Shown here piece after piece: positions 31,226-40,201 of a DNA stretch of 64,000 bases. The notes beneath the pieces were generated by a model, which had not been told where the DNA came from, searched no databases, and saw nothing but the letters and a program-made list of their open reading frames with translations. The stretch lies in assembly GCA_964609965.1 (NCBI GenBank), contig CAZSTS010000008.1, positions 41,881 to 105,880 of the forward strand, read 5' to 3'. The number at the start of each line of letters is the position of its first letter. Within the stretch, counting starts at the first letter, position 1. The DNA is from JAHJDR01 sp964609965. Lineage in GTDB: Bacteria; UBA10199; JADGCS01. Position numbers and translations under genes: made by a program.

Positions 31226-32890
31226 ATGTTATCAAAGATTCAAAATCAATATGACGTTATCATAGTCGGTGGGGGTATCAACGGTGTTGGTATTGCCAGA
31301 GATTGTGCTTTGAGAGGAATCAAATGTCTTCTGATTGAAAAAAATGATTTTTCAGCAGGGACATCTGGTGCTTCTTCGGGTATGATTCATGGTGGTCCAC
31401 GGTACATGCTAAACGATGTGAATGTGACAAAGCTAAGTTGTTTGGACAGCGGTTACATTCAAAAGATTGCGCCTCATTTACTGTTTAGAATCCCTTTTCT
31501 TTACACCGTTTATAAAACTCCAAAACGTTCGGGTCTCATTTCAAAGGCGCTTCTTGAAGGTGTTGAGTCTTTTTTTAGGGCCTATGATTCTTTTGTTCCC
31601 TTAAAGAATGGAAAAAAACATTCTCGTTTATCAGCTGAGGAATGTGTGGCTTTAGAGCCTAACTTGCCGAGCCAAGACCTGGTCGGGGGTGTTACTTTTG
31701 ATGAATGGGGTATAGATGTTCCCAGGCTTTGTATTGCTAATGTCATTGATGCCTATGAGAATGGGGCGCATTTTCTCAACCACACCGAAGTGACTCAAGT
31801 GATTCGTGAAGCTGATCAAGTTAAGGGTGTTGTCATCAAAGATCTCATCGAAGGGACAAGCAAAACGGTTTCTTGCCGTTATCTTGTCAATGCCACAGGT
31901 CCTTGGTCTCCAAATTTTGCAAAACAGTTTGGTGCCAAAATAAAATTGAGAGTCAGCAAAGGTATTCACATCGCATTTGATCGCAGATTATTTAATATTG
32001 CCCTTGTTTCCCAGGCTATCGATGGACGTGAAATCTTCTTTTTGCCTTATGAAAACGCGAGTATTTTGGGAACAACAGATGATGATTTTTTTGGGGACCT
32101 CGACAATCAAAAATGTACCGAAGATGAAATCAAATACCTTCTTGAAGGCATTGAACAAGTTTTTCCTGCTGTCAAAGAAGCAAAAATGATAGACACCATT
32201 AGTGGTGTCAGACCAACTCTTTATGAAAAAAACTGCTATGAAGATCAACTCAGCCGAGAGCATGAACTTATAGATCACGAAAAGAGCGATCAAATCAAAG
32301 GTGTGATTTCGCTGATCGGAGGAAAGTTAGCGAGTTATAGAATCATTTCAAAAGAGGTTGCAGATCTTTTAGCTAAAAAGTTGGGCGTTGAATCTGAATC
32401 AATAACGCATGCCAAACCACTTCCTGGAGGTGACAGCATCCCCAATATTCAAGAACTAGCTAATACTTATCAACTTGATCCTTATATCGTGGCCCGACTT
32501 GTTTATAGGCATGGAAGTCGTGCTGAACATGTTCTCGAAAACATCAAAAAAGATCCAAAACTTTCTGTTCCTATTTGCTCTTGTGAACCTGTGATAGAAG
32601 CTGAACTTAAATACGCTGTTGAACACGAATTTGCGCGAACACTTTCTGATGTGAGGCGGCGTACCCGTTTGACTCAAGGCCCTTGCCAAGGAACAAATTG
32701 TCTCCAGGCAAGCTCCTCTGTACTGGCTAGTCTTCAAGGCAAAAGCCCTAAAGAACACAGTGACATGACTAAAGATTTTATGCGAGAATGGTGGTGGAAC
32801 AGGGCCTGTGTTCTCAATGCTAATCAATTCAAACAAGAAGAACTTTTTCAAGCCATTCATTTCTGTAATAATTCATTAGATGTTGTGTAG
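31226..32890 (+). CDS. glpD: FAD-dependent glycerol-3-phosphate dehydrogenase
   Basis: The 554-residue protein begins with the FAD dinucleotide fold YDVIIVGGGINGVGIARDCALRG and has the GASSGMIHGGPRYM stretch of GlpD/GlpA. It has a C-terminal helical domain with CSCEPVIEAELKYAV and CQGTNC, cysteines typical of anaerobic-type GlpA or archaeal-like forms. It oxidises glycerol-3-phosphate to dihydroxyacetone phosphate with electrons to quinones. Which form (GlpA or GlpD) is uncertain since no glpB or glpC is adjacent. Confidence 0.88.
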   Translation: MLSKIQNQYDVIIVGGGINGVGIARDCALRGIKCLLIEKNDFSAGTSGASSGMIHGGPRYMLNDVNVTKLSCLDSGYIQKIAPHLLFRIPFLYTVYKTPKRSGLISKALLEGVESFFRAYDSFVPLKNGKKHSRLSAEECVALEPNLPSQDLVGGVTFDEWGIDVPRLCIANVIDAYENGAHFLNHTEVTQVIREADQVKGVVIKDLIEGTSKTVSCRYLVNATGPWSPNFAKQFGAKIKLRVSKGIHIAFDRRLFNIALVSQAIDGREIFFLPYENASILGTTDDDFFGDLDNQKCTEDEIKYLLEGIEQVFPAVKEAKMIDTISGVRPTLYEKNCYEDQLSREHELIDHEKSDQIKGVISLIGGKLASYRIISKEVADLLAKKLGVESESITHAKPLPGGDSIPNIQELANTYQLDPYIVARLVYRHGSRAEHVLENIKKDPKLSVPICSCEPVIEAELKYAVEHEFARTLSDVRRRTRLTQGPCQGTNCLQASSSVLASLQGKSPKEHSDMTKDFMREWWWNRACVLNANQFKQEELFQAIHFCNNSLDVV

Positions 32891-32892
32891 CA

Positions 32893-32979
32893 ATGAGAAA
32901 TGAGTGATGAGAAATGAGTGATGAGTAAGATTTGTCTTCAGTCTCATTACTCATAGCTCATAGCTCATTACTCATTACT
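32893..32979. repeat. ATGAG-word inverted repeat between glpD and the LRR gene
   Basis: Five near copies of AATGAGTGATGAG (32893-32927) face several near copies of its complement CTCATTACTCATAG (32943-32977), separated by about 15 bases. The 85-base unit folds into one long hairpin between two convergent genes and probably ends both transcripts. The word recurs in short form at 34356-34369. Confidence 0.75.
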
Positions 32980-32981
32980 TT

Positions 32982-34310
32982 TTAGAACTTAATCTCAGTC
33001 TCAGGTAACAACAACTTTGTCCTAATTCTTTCATCTTCATTTAGCGTGTTGTGTCTCAAGTCTAGAGATTTGAGTTTTTTGAGCTCTTTGATTTCTTCGG
33101 GGAGTTTTCTGATTTTATTATGGCTGAGATCGAGAATTCTTAACTGAGAAAGTCTATTAATCTGACGGGGTATTTTAGAAATCGTATTTTGACCAAGCCA
33201 AAGTTCTTTTAAAGAGTTTAATTCCAATATGTCTGCGGGAAAATGTTTTAGATCATTGTGATTCAAATAGAGCACGTCTACTTTTTGTGCTCCAGCCTCT
33301 AGAGCTTTTTTGAGTGAGGTGTAAATACGATGAATTTTTGCTACAGTCTTTGGAAACATCTTTGCAATTTTATTTTTTTCGTTTTCACTGAACAGGTTTC
33401 CTTCAAGTTTGAGTTCTTGTAGTTTTGTGAGCTTGTTTATGCCTTGTGGTAGTTTTGTGAGGCGGTTGTCTTGCAGATTAAGAACACGTAAGTTCTCCAT
33501 CCTGACAATGTTATCGGGCAAGACAGAAATTTGATTGTTGCTTAGGTTTAGCATTTCGATTTCTGAGAGAGCGAGGACTTGTTCGGGAAATTCTTCGAAT
33601 TTATTGGCACTCAAGTTTAATTCTTTGAGCTTTTTTAGTTTGGTGATTGCTGAGGGAAGCTTTTTGAAAAGGTTGTCTTTGATTTCTAGCCACATCAGGT
33701 TGCTAAACTTTCCAATATCAAAGGTGAATTCTTCTAATTTATTTCCACTGAGGTTCAGGGATTTCATTTGAGTGAGGTTTTCAAATTCTTTTGGGAGTCT
33801 TCTGAGCATGTTATAGCTGAGGTCAAGTTCGATCAGTTTAGTGAGTTTTCCGATTTCAGGTGGCAGTTCCGTTATTTTATTGTTTGGCAGTTGAAACAGT
33901 TCTAGTTTTTGTAAGCTCCCAATCGATCTGGGGACGTGAATCAAATTGTTTTGGCCTATTTGAATCCATGAGAGGTTTTCAAGGCTAGCTATTTCGGTTG
34001 AAAGACGTGAAAGCTTGTTGTTGTTAAGCAAGAGGCACTCAAGGGATTTTAGTTGGCCTATCTCATCTGGCAGGGCTTCTAAGTTATTATTGTTGAGATT
34101 GAAATGAGTGAGATGAGTAAGAGTTTTAATCTGAGGATCTAATTCTGAAAGATGCTGGTTTCTTAAGTCTAATTTAATTACATCACCTGATTTTTTGAGA
34201 GCTTCTTTTAAGGATGTGTATTGTTTAACTTCATTATCCATTGCTGTTACTGGCAAGGTGATGAGAAGGCTGATGATGAGTGCGCTAATGAGTGTTCGAA
34301 GATTTTTCAC
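32982..34310 (-). CDS. Secreted leucine-rich repeat protein
   Basis: The 442-residue protein has a signal peptide (about 1-24, ending in PVTAMD) and then about fifteen leucine-rich repeats of 22-23 residues with the pattern L..L..L.L..N.L..LP.EI..L. A non-repeat break lies at about 325-345 before the last repeats. Such proteins are usually periplasmic or surface exposed and bind proteins. The function here is unknown. Confidence 0.9.
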   Translation of the reverse strand: MKNLRTLISALIISLLITLPVTAMDNEVKQYTSLKEALKKSGDVIKLDLRNQHLSELDPQIKTLTHLTHFNLNNNNLEALPDEIGQLKSLECLLLNNNKLSRLSTEIASLENLSWIQIGQNNLIHVPRSIGSLQKLELFQLPNNKITELPPEIGKLTKLIELDLSYNMLRRLPKEFENLTQMKSLNLSGNKLEEFTFDIGKFSNLMWLEIKDNLFKKLPSAITKLKKLKELNLSANKFEEFPEQVLALSEIEMLNLSNNQISVLPDNIVRMENLRVLNLQDNRLTKLPQGINKLTKLQELKLEGNLFSENEKNKIAKMFPKTVAKIHRIYTSLKKALEAGAQKVDVLYLNHNDLKHFPADILELNSLKELWLGQNTISKIPRQINRLSQLRILDLSHNKIRKLPEEIKELKKLKSLDLRHNTLNEDERIRTKLLLPETEIKF

Positions 34311-34354
34311 TTGGAAGGCTATAGAGAATTAGGGTGAGACTGTCATTAATTTAG

Positions 34355-34425
34355 TTATGAGTGATGAGAGGGAGAGAATAGAAGATGCAGGTTACAGGTT
34401 GCAGGTTACAGGTTGCAATTTCAAA
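34355..34425 (+). repeat. CAGGTTACAGG word repeats upstream of lysC
   Basis: GTTATGAGTGATGAG (34355-34369) repeats the 32.9-kb word. CAGGTTACAGGTTGCAGG and its near copy follow (34388-34422). They lie between the divergent LRR gene and lysC. Confidence 0.65.
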
Positions 34426-34450
34426 CTATATTCAATAGTTAAGCTATCCA

Positions 34451-35671
34451 ATGGCTCTTATAGTTCAAAAATATGGTGGTACCTCGGTTGGCGATGTTGA
34501 ACGCATCAAAAATGTGGCCAAGCGTATCATTGAGACCAAAAAGAACGGAAACGATGTTGTCGTTGTGGTTTCGGCGATGTCGGGAGAGACAAATCGTCTT
34601 GTAGGATTATCGCGTCAAGTGACGAGTTCTCCATCCGGACCTGAGCTAGATTTACTGCTCTCAACAGGAGAGCAGGTCACAATTTCGCTTTTGGGGTTAG
34701 CTATTCAAGAGATGGGGTTCCCCTCAAAATCTTTTTTAGGTTCACAGGTAAAAATCCTTACAGATACTGTTCACACAAAAGCACGGATAAGGAATATTGA
34801 TGCTAGCAAAATTCAATCTGAATTGGAGCTAGGGAGTGTTGTCATTATTGCCGGTTTTCAAGGTGTGACAGAAGAGGGCCATATCACGACTTTAGGGCGT
34901 GGAGGTTCAGATACAACGGCTGTGGCGATTGCAGCGGCAATAAAAGCAGATCTCTGCGAGATTTATTCAGATGTTGATGGTGTTTACACCGCAGACCCCA
35001 ATATTTGTTCCAAAGCTCGAAAGCTCAGTAATATTTCACACGAAGAAATGTTAGAATTGGCATCATTAGGGTCTAAAGTTCTCCAGATTCGATCTGTTGA
35101 GATCGCTGCCAATCATAATGTTAATCTTGTTGTGCGCTCGTCATTTAATAATAACGAGGGCACGCTTTTAACCGAAGAGGAACCTGATATGGAAAAAATA
35201 GTTGTTTCAGGAGTGGCTTTAGATATGTCTGAGGCAAAGGTTGCTATTCGCGATGTGCCTGACCAACCGGGTGTCAGCATGCAGGTTTTTGGCGCAATAG
35301 CTGAGTCAGGCATTAATGTTGATATGATTATTCAAAATACGGGTGTAGATGGAAAGGCTGACTTAAGTTTCACTGTTCCCACCGATGATTTAGAAAAATC
35401 TAATCAGATTATTACAAGTTTAAAAAAGAAATTAAACTTCACCGAAATCGAATCTGACACAGGCATTGCCAAGGTTTCTATTGTGGGTGTTGGCATGCGC
35501 TCTCATGCTGGTGTTGCGGCAAGGGCTTTTGCTATTTTAGCCGACAATAATATCAATATAGATATGATTTCTACATCAGAGATCAAAATTTCGATTATTG
35601 TTAAAAAAGACGATGGTAAAAAAGCTATGCAACTGCTTCACGATGGTTTTGAGCTCTATGACGAAACCTAA
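34451..35671 (+). CDS. lysC: Aspartate kinase
   Basis: The 406-residue protein begins ALIVQKYGGTSVGDVERI, has the substrate motif TLGRGGSDTTAVA and DVDGVYTADP, and ends with two ACT domains (about 265-405) that typically bind lysine or threonine. It makes beta-aspartyl phosphate for lysine, threonine, methionine and diaminopimelate synthesis. Monofunctional by length. No lysine riboswitch could be seen in the short upstream gap, and no pathway genes are adjacent. Confidence 0.95.
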   Translation: MALIVQKYGGTSVGDVERIKNVAKRIIETKKNGNDVVVVVSAMSGETNRLVGLSRQVTSSPSGPELDLLLSTGEQVTISLLGLAIQEMGFPSKSFLGSQVKILTDTVHTKARIRNIDASKIQSELELGSVVIIAGFQGVTEEGHITTLGRGGSDTTAVAIAAAIKADLCEIYSDVDGVYTADPNICSKARKLSNISHEEMLELASLGSKVLQIRSVEIAANHNVNLVVRSSFNNNEGTLLTEEEPDMEKIVVSGVALDMSEAKVAIRDVPDQPGVSMQVFGAIAESGINVDMIIQNTGVDGKADLSFTVPTDDLEKSNQIITSLKKKLNFTEIESDTGIAKVSIVGVGMRSHAGVAARAFAILADNNINIDMISTSEIKISIIVKKDDGKKAMQLLHDGFELYDET

Positions 35672-35732
35672 TCTGCCTTTTGGCTATCAAGTTCCTGTCA
35701 AAATTATTTTTTTAAAATAAGACCATAATCTG

Positions 35733-35998
35733 ATTGACCCCGTAGTTGTACAAAATTATGCTACAATAGCTCTCAAAGGCTCATGAGAAACCTGTTGATA
35801 AAACTTTTTATGGGTTTATACAACAACGGGGTTGACTATCCTGTCAATTTTGGTAATTATTTCATGAAATTAAATGTTCCGAACAACCAATTACCATGAT
35901 CCCATTCAAAGGTGTTTTTCGAGTTCTCATTGCTGCAAATTATGCGTCAATGAACGGCTTCTTCACCTTTAAAGAAAGGTATTAGGGATAATTGGTTT
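35733..35998 (+). promoter_or_regulatory. Structured leader upstream of the OmpA-family gene
   Basis: In this 355-base gap, TTGACCCCGTAGTTGTACA (35739-35757) is nearly the inverse of TACAACAACGGGGTTGAC (35819-35836). A possible promoter is TTGACC, 17 bases, TATGCT. Downstream, ACCAATTA (near 35888) pairs with TAATTGGT (near 35989), AAAGGTG with CACCTTT, and TCATTG with CAATGA, giving a nested stem that ends in seven T residues, like a terminator, about 25 bases before AAGGAG and the start codon. This suggests attenuation. Confidence 0.45.
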
Positions 35999-36026
35999 TT
36001 TTGTTTGGACACCTAAGGAGAAAACT

Positions 36027-37661
36027 ATGCTTAAAAGATTATTCGCTTTGTTTGTTTTTTCAATTCTTTTCTTTTCCGTCGTAACAGCTGATGCTGCTTA
36101 CCAAGCGCGCTTTGACGCGATTAACTTTGATCCTGCCGTAGATGCGAGTAATTATTACACCGTTTACGGATCACGCTCTCTTAAGGGATGGCAAGGGCAT
36201 GCTGGTCTCTATTTTGACTATGCAAATAGACCATTAGAATTCAGAGCTACGACTGGAGCTACTGGGCGTCAGTCTGTTTTGGATCACACAATAATTATGA
36301 ACGCCTATGGAACAATGGGCTTTACTGATTGGTTTGAAGTTGGTCTTAATATACCTATTGTTCTTTATAATTGGTATTACACAGATAACCCTGCGTCTTT
36401 AGCAGATTTTGGTGGGAGTATGGGTGACGTGCTAGCCATGGTAAAATTTCGCGTTGTTGATATCGACGAACACTCTATTGGTTTTTCAATTCTACCTTAT
36501 ATCACACTTCCAAGTGGCGATATAACTCGCTACAGTGGTTCAGGGCATGTCACTGGTGGTGTAAAGCTTATTGTAGATGGAAAGTTTCATGAGCGATTCG
36601 AAATGTCTCTGAACGCTGGATACCTCATGCGCGATGATACAACACGAACCTTTGCTTTTTCAAATGGTTCAACAACGACAATCCGTATTGACGATATTTT
36701 TACTGCAGGTATTGGTGCAAACTTTAAGGTATCAAGAAATTTTCAGATTATTGCCGAATCATATATGGCTTCTCAAATTCTTCGCAATTTCTTTGATACA
36801 ACCAACACCACTTCTTTAGAAGCGGGTGGTGGTATTCGCTATTACTTTGGGGATTCTGGGTTTGCTTTAAATGCTGGTGGGGCAGCTGGTTTGATGAAGG
36901 GCGTTGGTACTCCAAGATTTAGAGGCTTTTTAGGTGTGAGCTATACTTCACCCGAAACCCAGCCTTGTCCTCCTTGTGCTCCAGACCCACGCATCAAAGA
37001 CAACAAGATTGTTCTTTGGGGTAAAATTTTCTTTGATACAGCAAAAGCTACAATCAAAAAGATTTCTTATCCAGTGCTCGATGATGTTGTTGACGTTCTT
37101 AGATCTCATCCCGAAATCAGACTTGTCGAAATTCAAGGGCACACTGACTGGCGAGGAAGTGATGCCTATAACAAGGGATTGTCTCAAAGAAGAGCTGAAT
37201 CTTCTAGACAATATCTCATAACCGCAGGCATAGCAGCTAGTCGACTTCGTGCCGTTGGTTATGGTGAATCAAGACCAATAGCCTCAAATAGTACAGTAGA
37301 AGGTATGAGTCAGAACCGTCGTTCAGAATTTGTGATTCTTCAATCTAATGCAGGATACACTACAAAGCCTAGTCAAGCAGAAGTAACAGAAATGCAGTAT
37401 CAACCTATTCCAGATGTGAATGTAAAAACCGATACGGTTGTAGCTCCTACGCCAGCTCCTGTTCCTGCTCCTACTCCTGCAGTTGAGACTACTCCTGCCC
37501 CTAAAGGGGACCCAGACATTGTTATTCCAGACTACATGACTCCAATGCCTACGTCCACACAAACTCAATCTCAGAATGAGATACAGGGCGCAAAACCAAC
37601 AACCGTTTCTCAGTATAATCGTATACCTCAAGAAACGATTGTTGATAATAACCAGAAGTAG
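36027..37661 (+). CDS. OmpA-family outer membrane protein
   Basis: The 544-residue protein has a signal peptide (about 1-22), a beta-barrel region (about 23-310), a CPPCAPDP-containing hinge, and a C-terminal OmpA peptidoglycan-binding domain (about 325-440) with HTDWRGSDAYNKGLSQRRAE and GYGESRPIASN. A Pro-rich tail (about 470-544) is unusual. The barrel spans the outer membrane while the OmpA domain anchors to peptidoglycan. AAGGAG gives a strong ribosome binding site. A terminator follows. Confidence 0.9.
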   Translation: MLKRLFALFVFSILFFSVVTADAAYQARFDAINFDPAVDASNYYTVYGSRSLKGWQGHAGLYFDYANRPLEFRATTGATGRQSVLDHTIIMNAYGTMGFTDWFEVGLNIPIVLYNWYYTDNPASLADFGGSMGDVLAMVKFRVVDIDEHSIGFSILPYITLPSGDITRYSGSGHVTGGVKLIVDGKFHERFEMSLNAGYLMRDDTTRTFAFSNGSTTTIRIDDIFTAGIGANFKVSRNFQIIAESYMASQILRNFFDTTNTTSLEAGGGIRYYFGDSGFALNAGGAAGLMKGVGTPRFRGFLGVSYTSPETQPCPPCAPDPRIKDNKIVLWGKIFFDTAKATIKKISYPVLDDVVDVLRSHPEIRLVEIQGHTDWRGSDAYNKGLSQRRAESSRQYLITAGIAASRLRAVGYGESRPIASNSTVEGMSQNRRSEFVILQSNAGYTTKPSQAEVTEMQYQPIPDVNVKTDTVVAPTPAPVPAPTPAVETTPAPKGDPDIVIPDYMTPMPTSTQTQSQNEIQGAKPTTVSQYNRIPQETIVDNNQK

Positions 37662-37685
37662 TATTTTCCAGGGATTTATTTAAAA

Positions 37686-37722
37686 GCCCGCTTTGACCGT
37701 CATGGTTAGCGGGTTTTTTTTT
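37686..37722 (+). terminator. Terminator after the OmpA-family gene
   Basis: CCCGC (37687-37691) and GACC pair with GGTT and GCGGG (37709-37713), followed by nine T residues. Confidence 0.85.
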
Positions 37723-37754
37723 GATGCTCATGTTTGTTTTTAAATAAGGAAATA

Positions 37755-38891
37755 ATGAAACGCCTTTATTTTGATTATAATGCTACAGCCCCTCATGCGT
37801 CTGGTCTTGTGAGTAAAATCAATGAGTGGCTCACCAAGGGGTATAAAAATCCTTCCAGCATCCATCAAGAAGGTCAGAGCGCGCGTTCTTTGTTAGAAGA
37901 GTCAAGGGCGCAGGTAAAAGGATTTCTCAAAGCCAAAACAACGGATAATTTAGTTTTTACGAGCGGTGGGACAGAGGCAAACAATGTTGTTCTCATGACG
38001 GCCTTCAAAAATAGAGGAAAGAAGAATAAGATCCTCTTAACAGGGACAGAACATGTGTCAGTTATGAATGTCGCCCGTGAATTAGAACAAAAGGGTGTCG
38101 AACTCATATGGCTTCCACTCCAGACAGATGGTAAGGTTGATTTCGATCAATATGAATCACTTCTCACAAATAGCGTTTTTCTCGTGAGTGTCATGCTAGC
38201 CAATAATGAAACAGGTTTTGTTTTGCCTGTTAAAGAAATGGCTCAAAGAGCACGTAAAAAAGGTATTTTATTTCATACTGACGCTGTGTGCGCAGTTGGC
38301 AAATGGCCAGTGGATTTTCATGAGCTTGGTGTCGACTACCTTACTTTTAGTGGACATAAATTTGGTGCTTTGATGGGAGCGGGAGGCATACTTTCTAAGC
38401 CCGAGGTGGCTTTATCAGGTTTGATTAAGGGTGGCACTCAAGAAGAAAACAAGCGTGCAGGCACTCAAAATCTTATTGGCATACTCAGTATCGCTTATGC
38501 CTTAGAAATAAGCCTGAATGATCTAGAAAATGAATTCACAAGGCAAGGGAGTTTACGCAAAACTCTCAAAGAAGGTATTTCACGTCTGTATCATAATGTT
38601 ATTTTTACAGAGTCGTCAGAAAACCTGGCGCAAACGCTCAATGTTTCCTTCATAGGTTTAGATGGCAAGTTATTCGTTACAAATCTTGATCTTGAAAATG
38701 TTTCTGTATCGGCAGGAAGTGCTTGCTCTTCGGGGGCTTTGTCTCCATCACATGTTCTTGAGTTCATTGGGTGCTCCCAAGAAGTCAATGAAGGTGCCAT
38801 AAGGATTTCTTTTGGTTCTCAAACCAAAAAAACTGATGTTGATGAATTCTTAAGCAGGTTACAAAAAGTCATTCACACGATGAAAGGGTAA
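37755..38891 (+). CDS. Cysteine desulfurase (NifS/IscS family)
   Basis: The ATG at 37755 (AAGGAA upstream) gives a 378-residue PLP enzyme. It contains the PLP lysine in TFSGHKFGALMGAGG and the sulfur-carrying cysteine in SVSAGSACSSG. It mobilises sulfur from cysteine for Fe-S clusters or tRNA thiolation. mnmA follows by six bases, strongly suggesting that the enzyme feeds sulfur to MnmA. No iscU or iscR is adjacent. Confidence 0.93.
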   Translation: MKRLYFDYNATAPHASGLVSKINEWLTKGYKNPSSIHQEGQSARSLLEESRAQVKGFLKAKTTDNLVFTSGGTEANNVVLMTAFKNRGKKNKILLTGTEHVSVMNVARELEQKGVELIWLPLQTDGKVDFDQYESLLTNSVFLVSVMLANNETGFVLPVKEMAQRARKKGILFHTDAVCAVGKWPVDFHELGVDYLTFSGHKFGALMGAGGILSKPEVALSGLIKGGTQEENKRAGTQNLIGILSIAYALEISLNDLENEFTRQGSLRKTLKEGISRLYHNVIFTESSENLAQTLNVSFIGLDGKLFVTNLDLENVSVSAGSACSSGALSPSHVLEFIGCSQEVNEGAIRISFGSQTKKTDVDEFLSRLQKVIHTMKG

Positions 38892-38897
38892 TTTTTT

Positions 38898-39992
38898 ATG
38901 AGGCCACGTGTTGTAGTCGCTATGTCAGGAGGTGTTGATAGTTCTGTCGCCGCCTTGCTTCTTAAGGAAGAAGGTTACGATGTGATCGGCGTGTCCCTAA
39001 AACTATGGGATGAATCATCCCCTAAGGCTGCAACGAGTAAGACGTGCTGTTCATTTACCGATGTGAATGATGCGCGATTAGTGGCAGATAAGTTGGGTAT
39101 TCCTTTTTACGTTTTTGACTACACCAAAGAATTTCGTTCCCAGGTGATTGATTCTTTTGTAGATGACTATACTCATGGTCGAACTCCAAATCCGTGTATA
39201 CTTTGTAATCAACGGATCAAATTTGAACTTCTTTTTCATGAGATTAAAAAGTTAGGGGCTAAGTACTTGGCTACAGGGCATCACGCACGAATAGAAACAG
39301 ACGCATTAGGAAACAATCATCTCTTAAAGGGGCATGATAAGAGTAAAGATCAATCCTATTTTTTGTTTCATCTCTTAAAGCAAAATATAGGCCAAGTATT
39401 ATTTCCCGTAGGGGCTTATACAAAGGAAGAAGTTCGATTGCGAGCCAAAGAGATAGGTTTAAAGGTGCACGATAAAGAAGAATCAATGGAAATATGTTTT
39501 ATCCCAGATAATGATCATAGTTCCTTTATCTCAAAAAATTATCCAAAACAAAAAAAGCCATCAGGAAACTTTGTTGATCTTCAAGGCAATGTTTTAGGGA
39601 CGCATACGGGAATTGATGCTTACACTATTGGACAGCGTAGGTATTTGGGCGTGAATGTGGGCAAGAGAATGTTTGTGACAGAAATTAGGCCTGACACTAA
39701 TGAAGTCGTGTTAGGGGCTCCCGACGAATTATTTTCTAAAGGAGTAATAGCTGAGGGAGCTATTTTTAGCGAGGGTCCAAACAGAGAAGGATTCAAGGCC
39801 AAGGTTCGTTACAGGGCTGAGGATGTTGAGGTCGAGTTTATTGATTATGATAAGAAGGCAGGTCGGCTCGAGGTGCATTTTGCTAAACCTGTAAGAGCTG
39901 CTACTCCAGGCCAAGCCTTAGTCATGTATAACGGTGATGAAGTTATTGGGGGGGGATGGATAAAAAAGGCTCTGTACTTCAGAGAAGATTAA
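38898..39992 (+). CDS. mnmA: tRNA-specific 2-thiouridylase MnmA
   Basis: The 364-residue protein has the PP-loop AMSGGVDSSVAALLL, the cysteine in NPCILCNQRIKF, the DQSYFLFHL stretch and the second catalytic cysteine in EICFIPDND. It adds the 2-thio group to the wobble uridine of tRNAs for Lys, Glu and Gln. It follows the cysteine desulfurase in the same operon. Size is standard. Confidence 0.96.
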   Translation: MRPRVVVAMSGGVDSSVAALLLKEEGYDVIGVSLKLWDESSPKAATSKTCCSFTDVNDARLVADKLGIPFYVFDYTKEFRSQVIDSFVDDYTHGRTPNPCILCNQRIKFELLFHEIKKLGAKYLATGHHARIETDALGNNHLLKGHDKSKDQSYFLFHLLKQNIGQVLFPVGAYTKEEVRLRAKEIGLKVHDKEESMEICFIPDNDHSSFISKNYPKQKKPSGNFVDLQGNVLGTHTGIDAYTIGQRRYLGVNVGKRMFVTEIRPDTNEVVLGAPDELFSKGVIAEGAIFSEGPNREGFKAKVRYRAEDVEVEFIDYDKKAGRLEVHFAKPVRAATPGQALVMYNGDEVIGGGWIKKALYFRED

Positions 39993-40065
39993 GGTTATAG
40001 TATATAGGAATTTTCTACTGAATTTATTAGGTAGAAGTTATTGAATAAACAGTAAATTCAAATAA

Positions 40066-40196
40066 TGAAAACTGTTATTTAGTTTGTTTTTCCACTGGGA
40101 GAGGGTTCAAGATCTCGGTTTTGAATTTTTTCACACTGGAAACCACAGAACCAATAGACAGTTTTCACTATCTGAATTTCATGTAACCACATGAAA
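40066..40196 (+). promoter_or_regulatory. Inverted repeats in the leader of rnc
   Basis: TGAAAACTGT (40066-40075) is matched by ACAGTTTTCA (40158-40167), and TTTCATGT (40177-40184) by ACATGAAA (40189-40196) five bases before the rnc start codon. RNase III commonly cuts its own double-stranded leader, so this could be an autoregulatory structure. Confidence 0.5.
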
Positions 40197-40201
40197 ACAC
40201 A

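Noticed and set aside
34311..34450. Lysine riboswitch before lysC
   Set aside because: The gap is too short and is occupied by word repeats; no lysine-element pattern seen.
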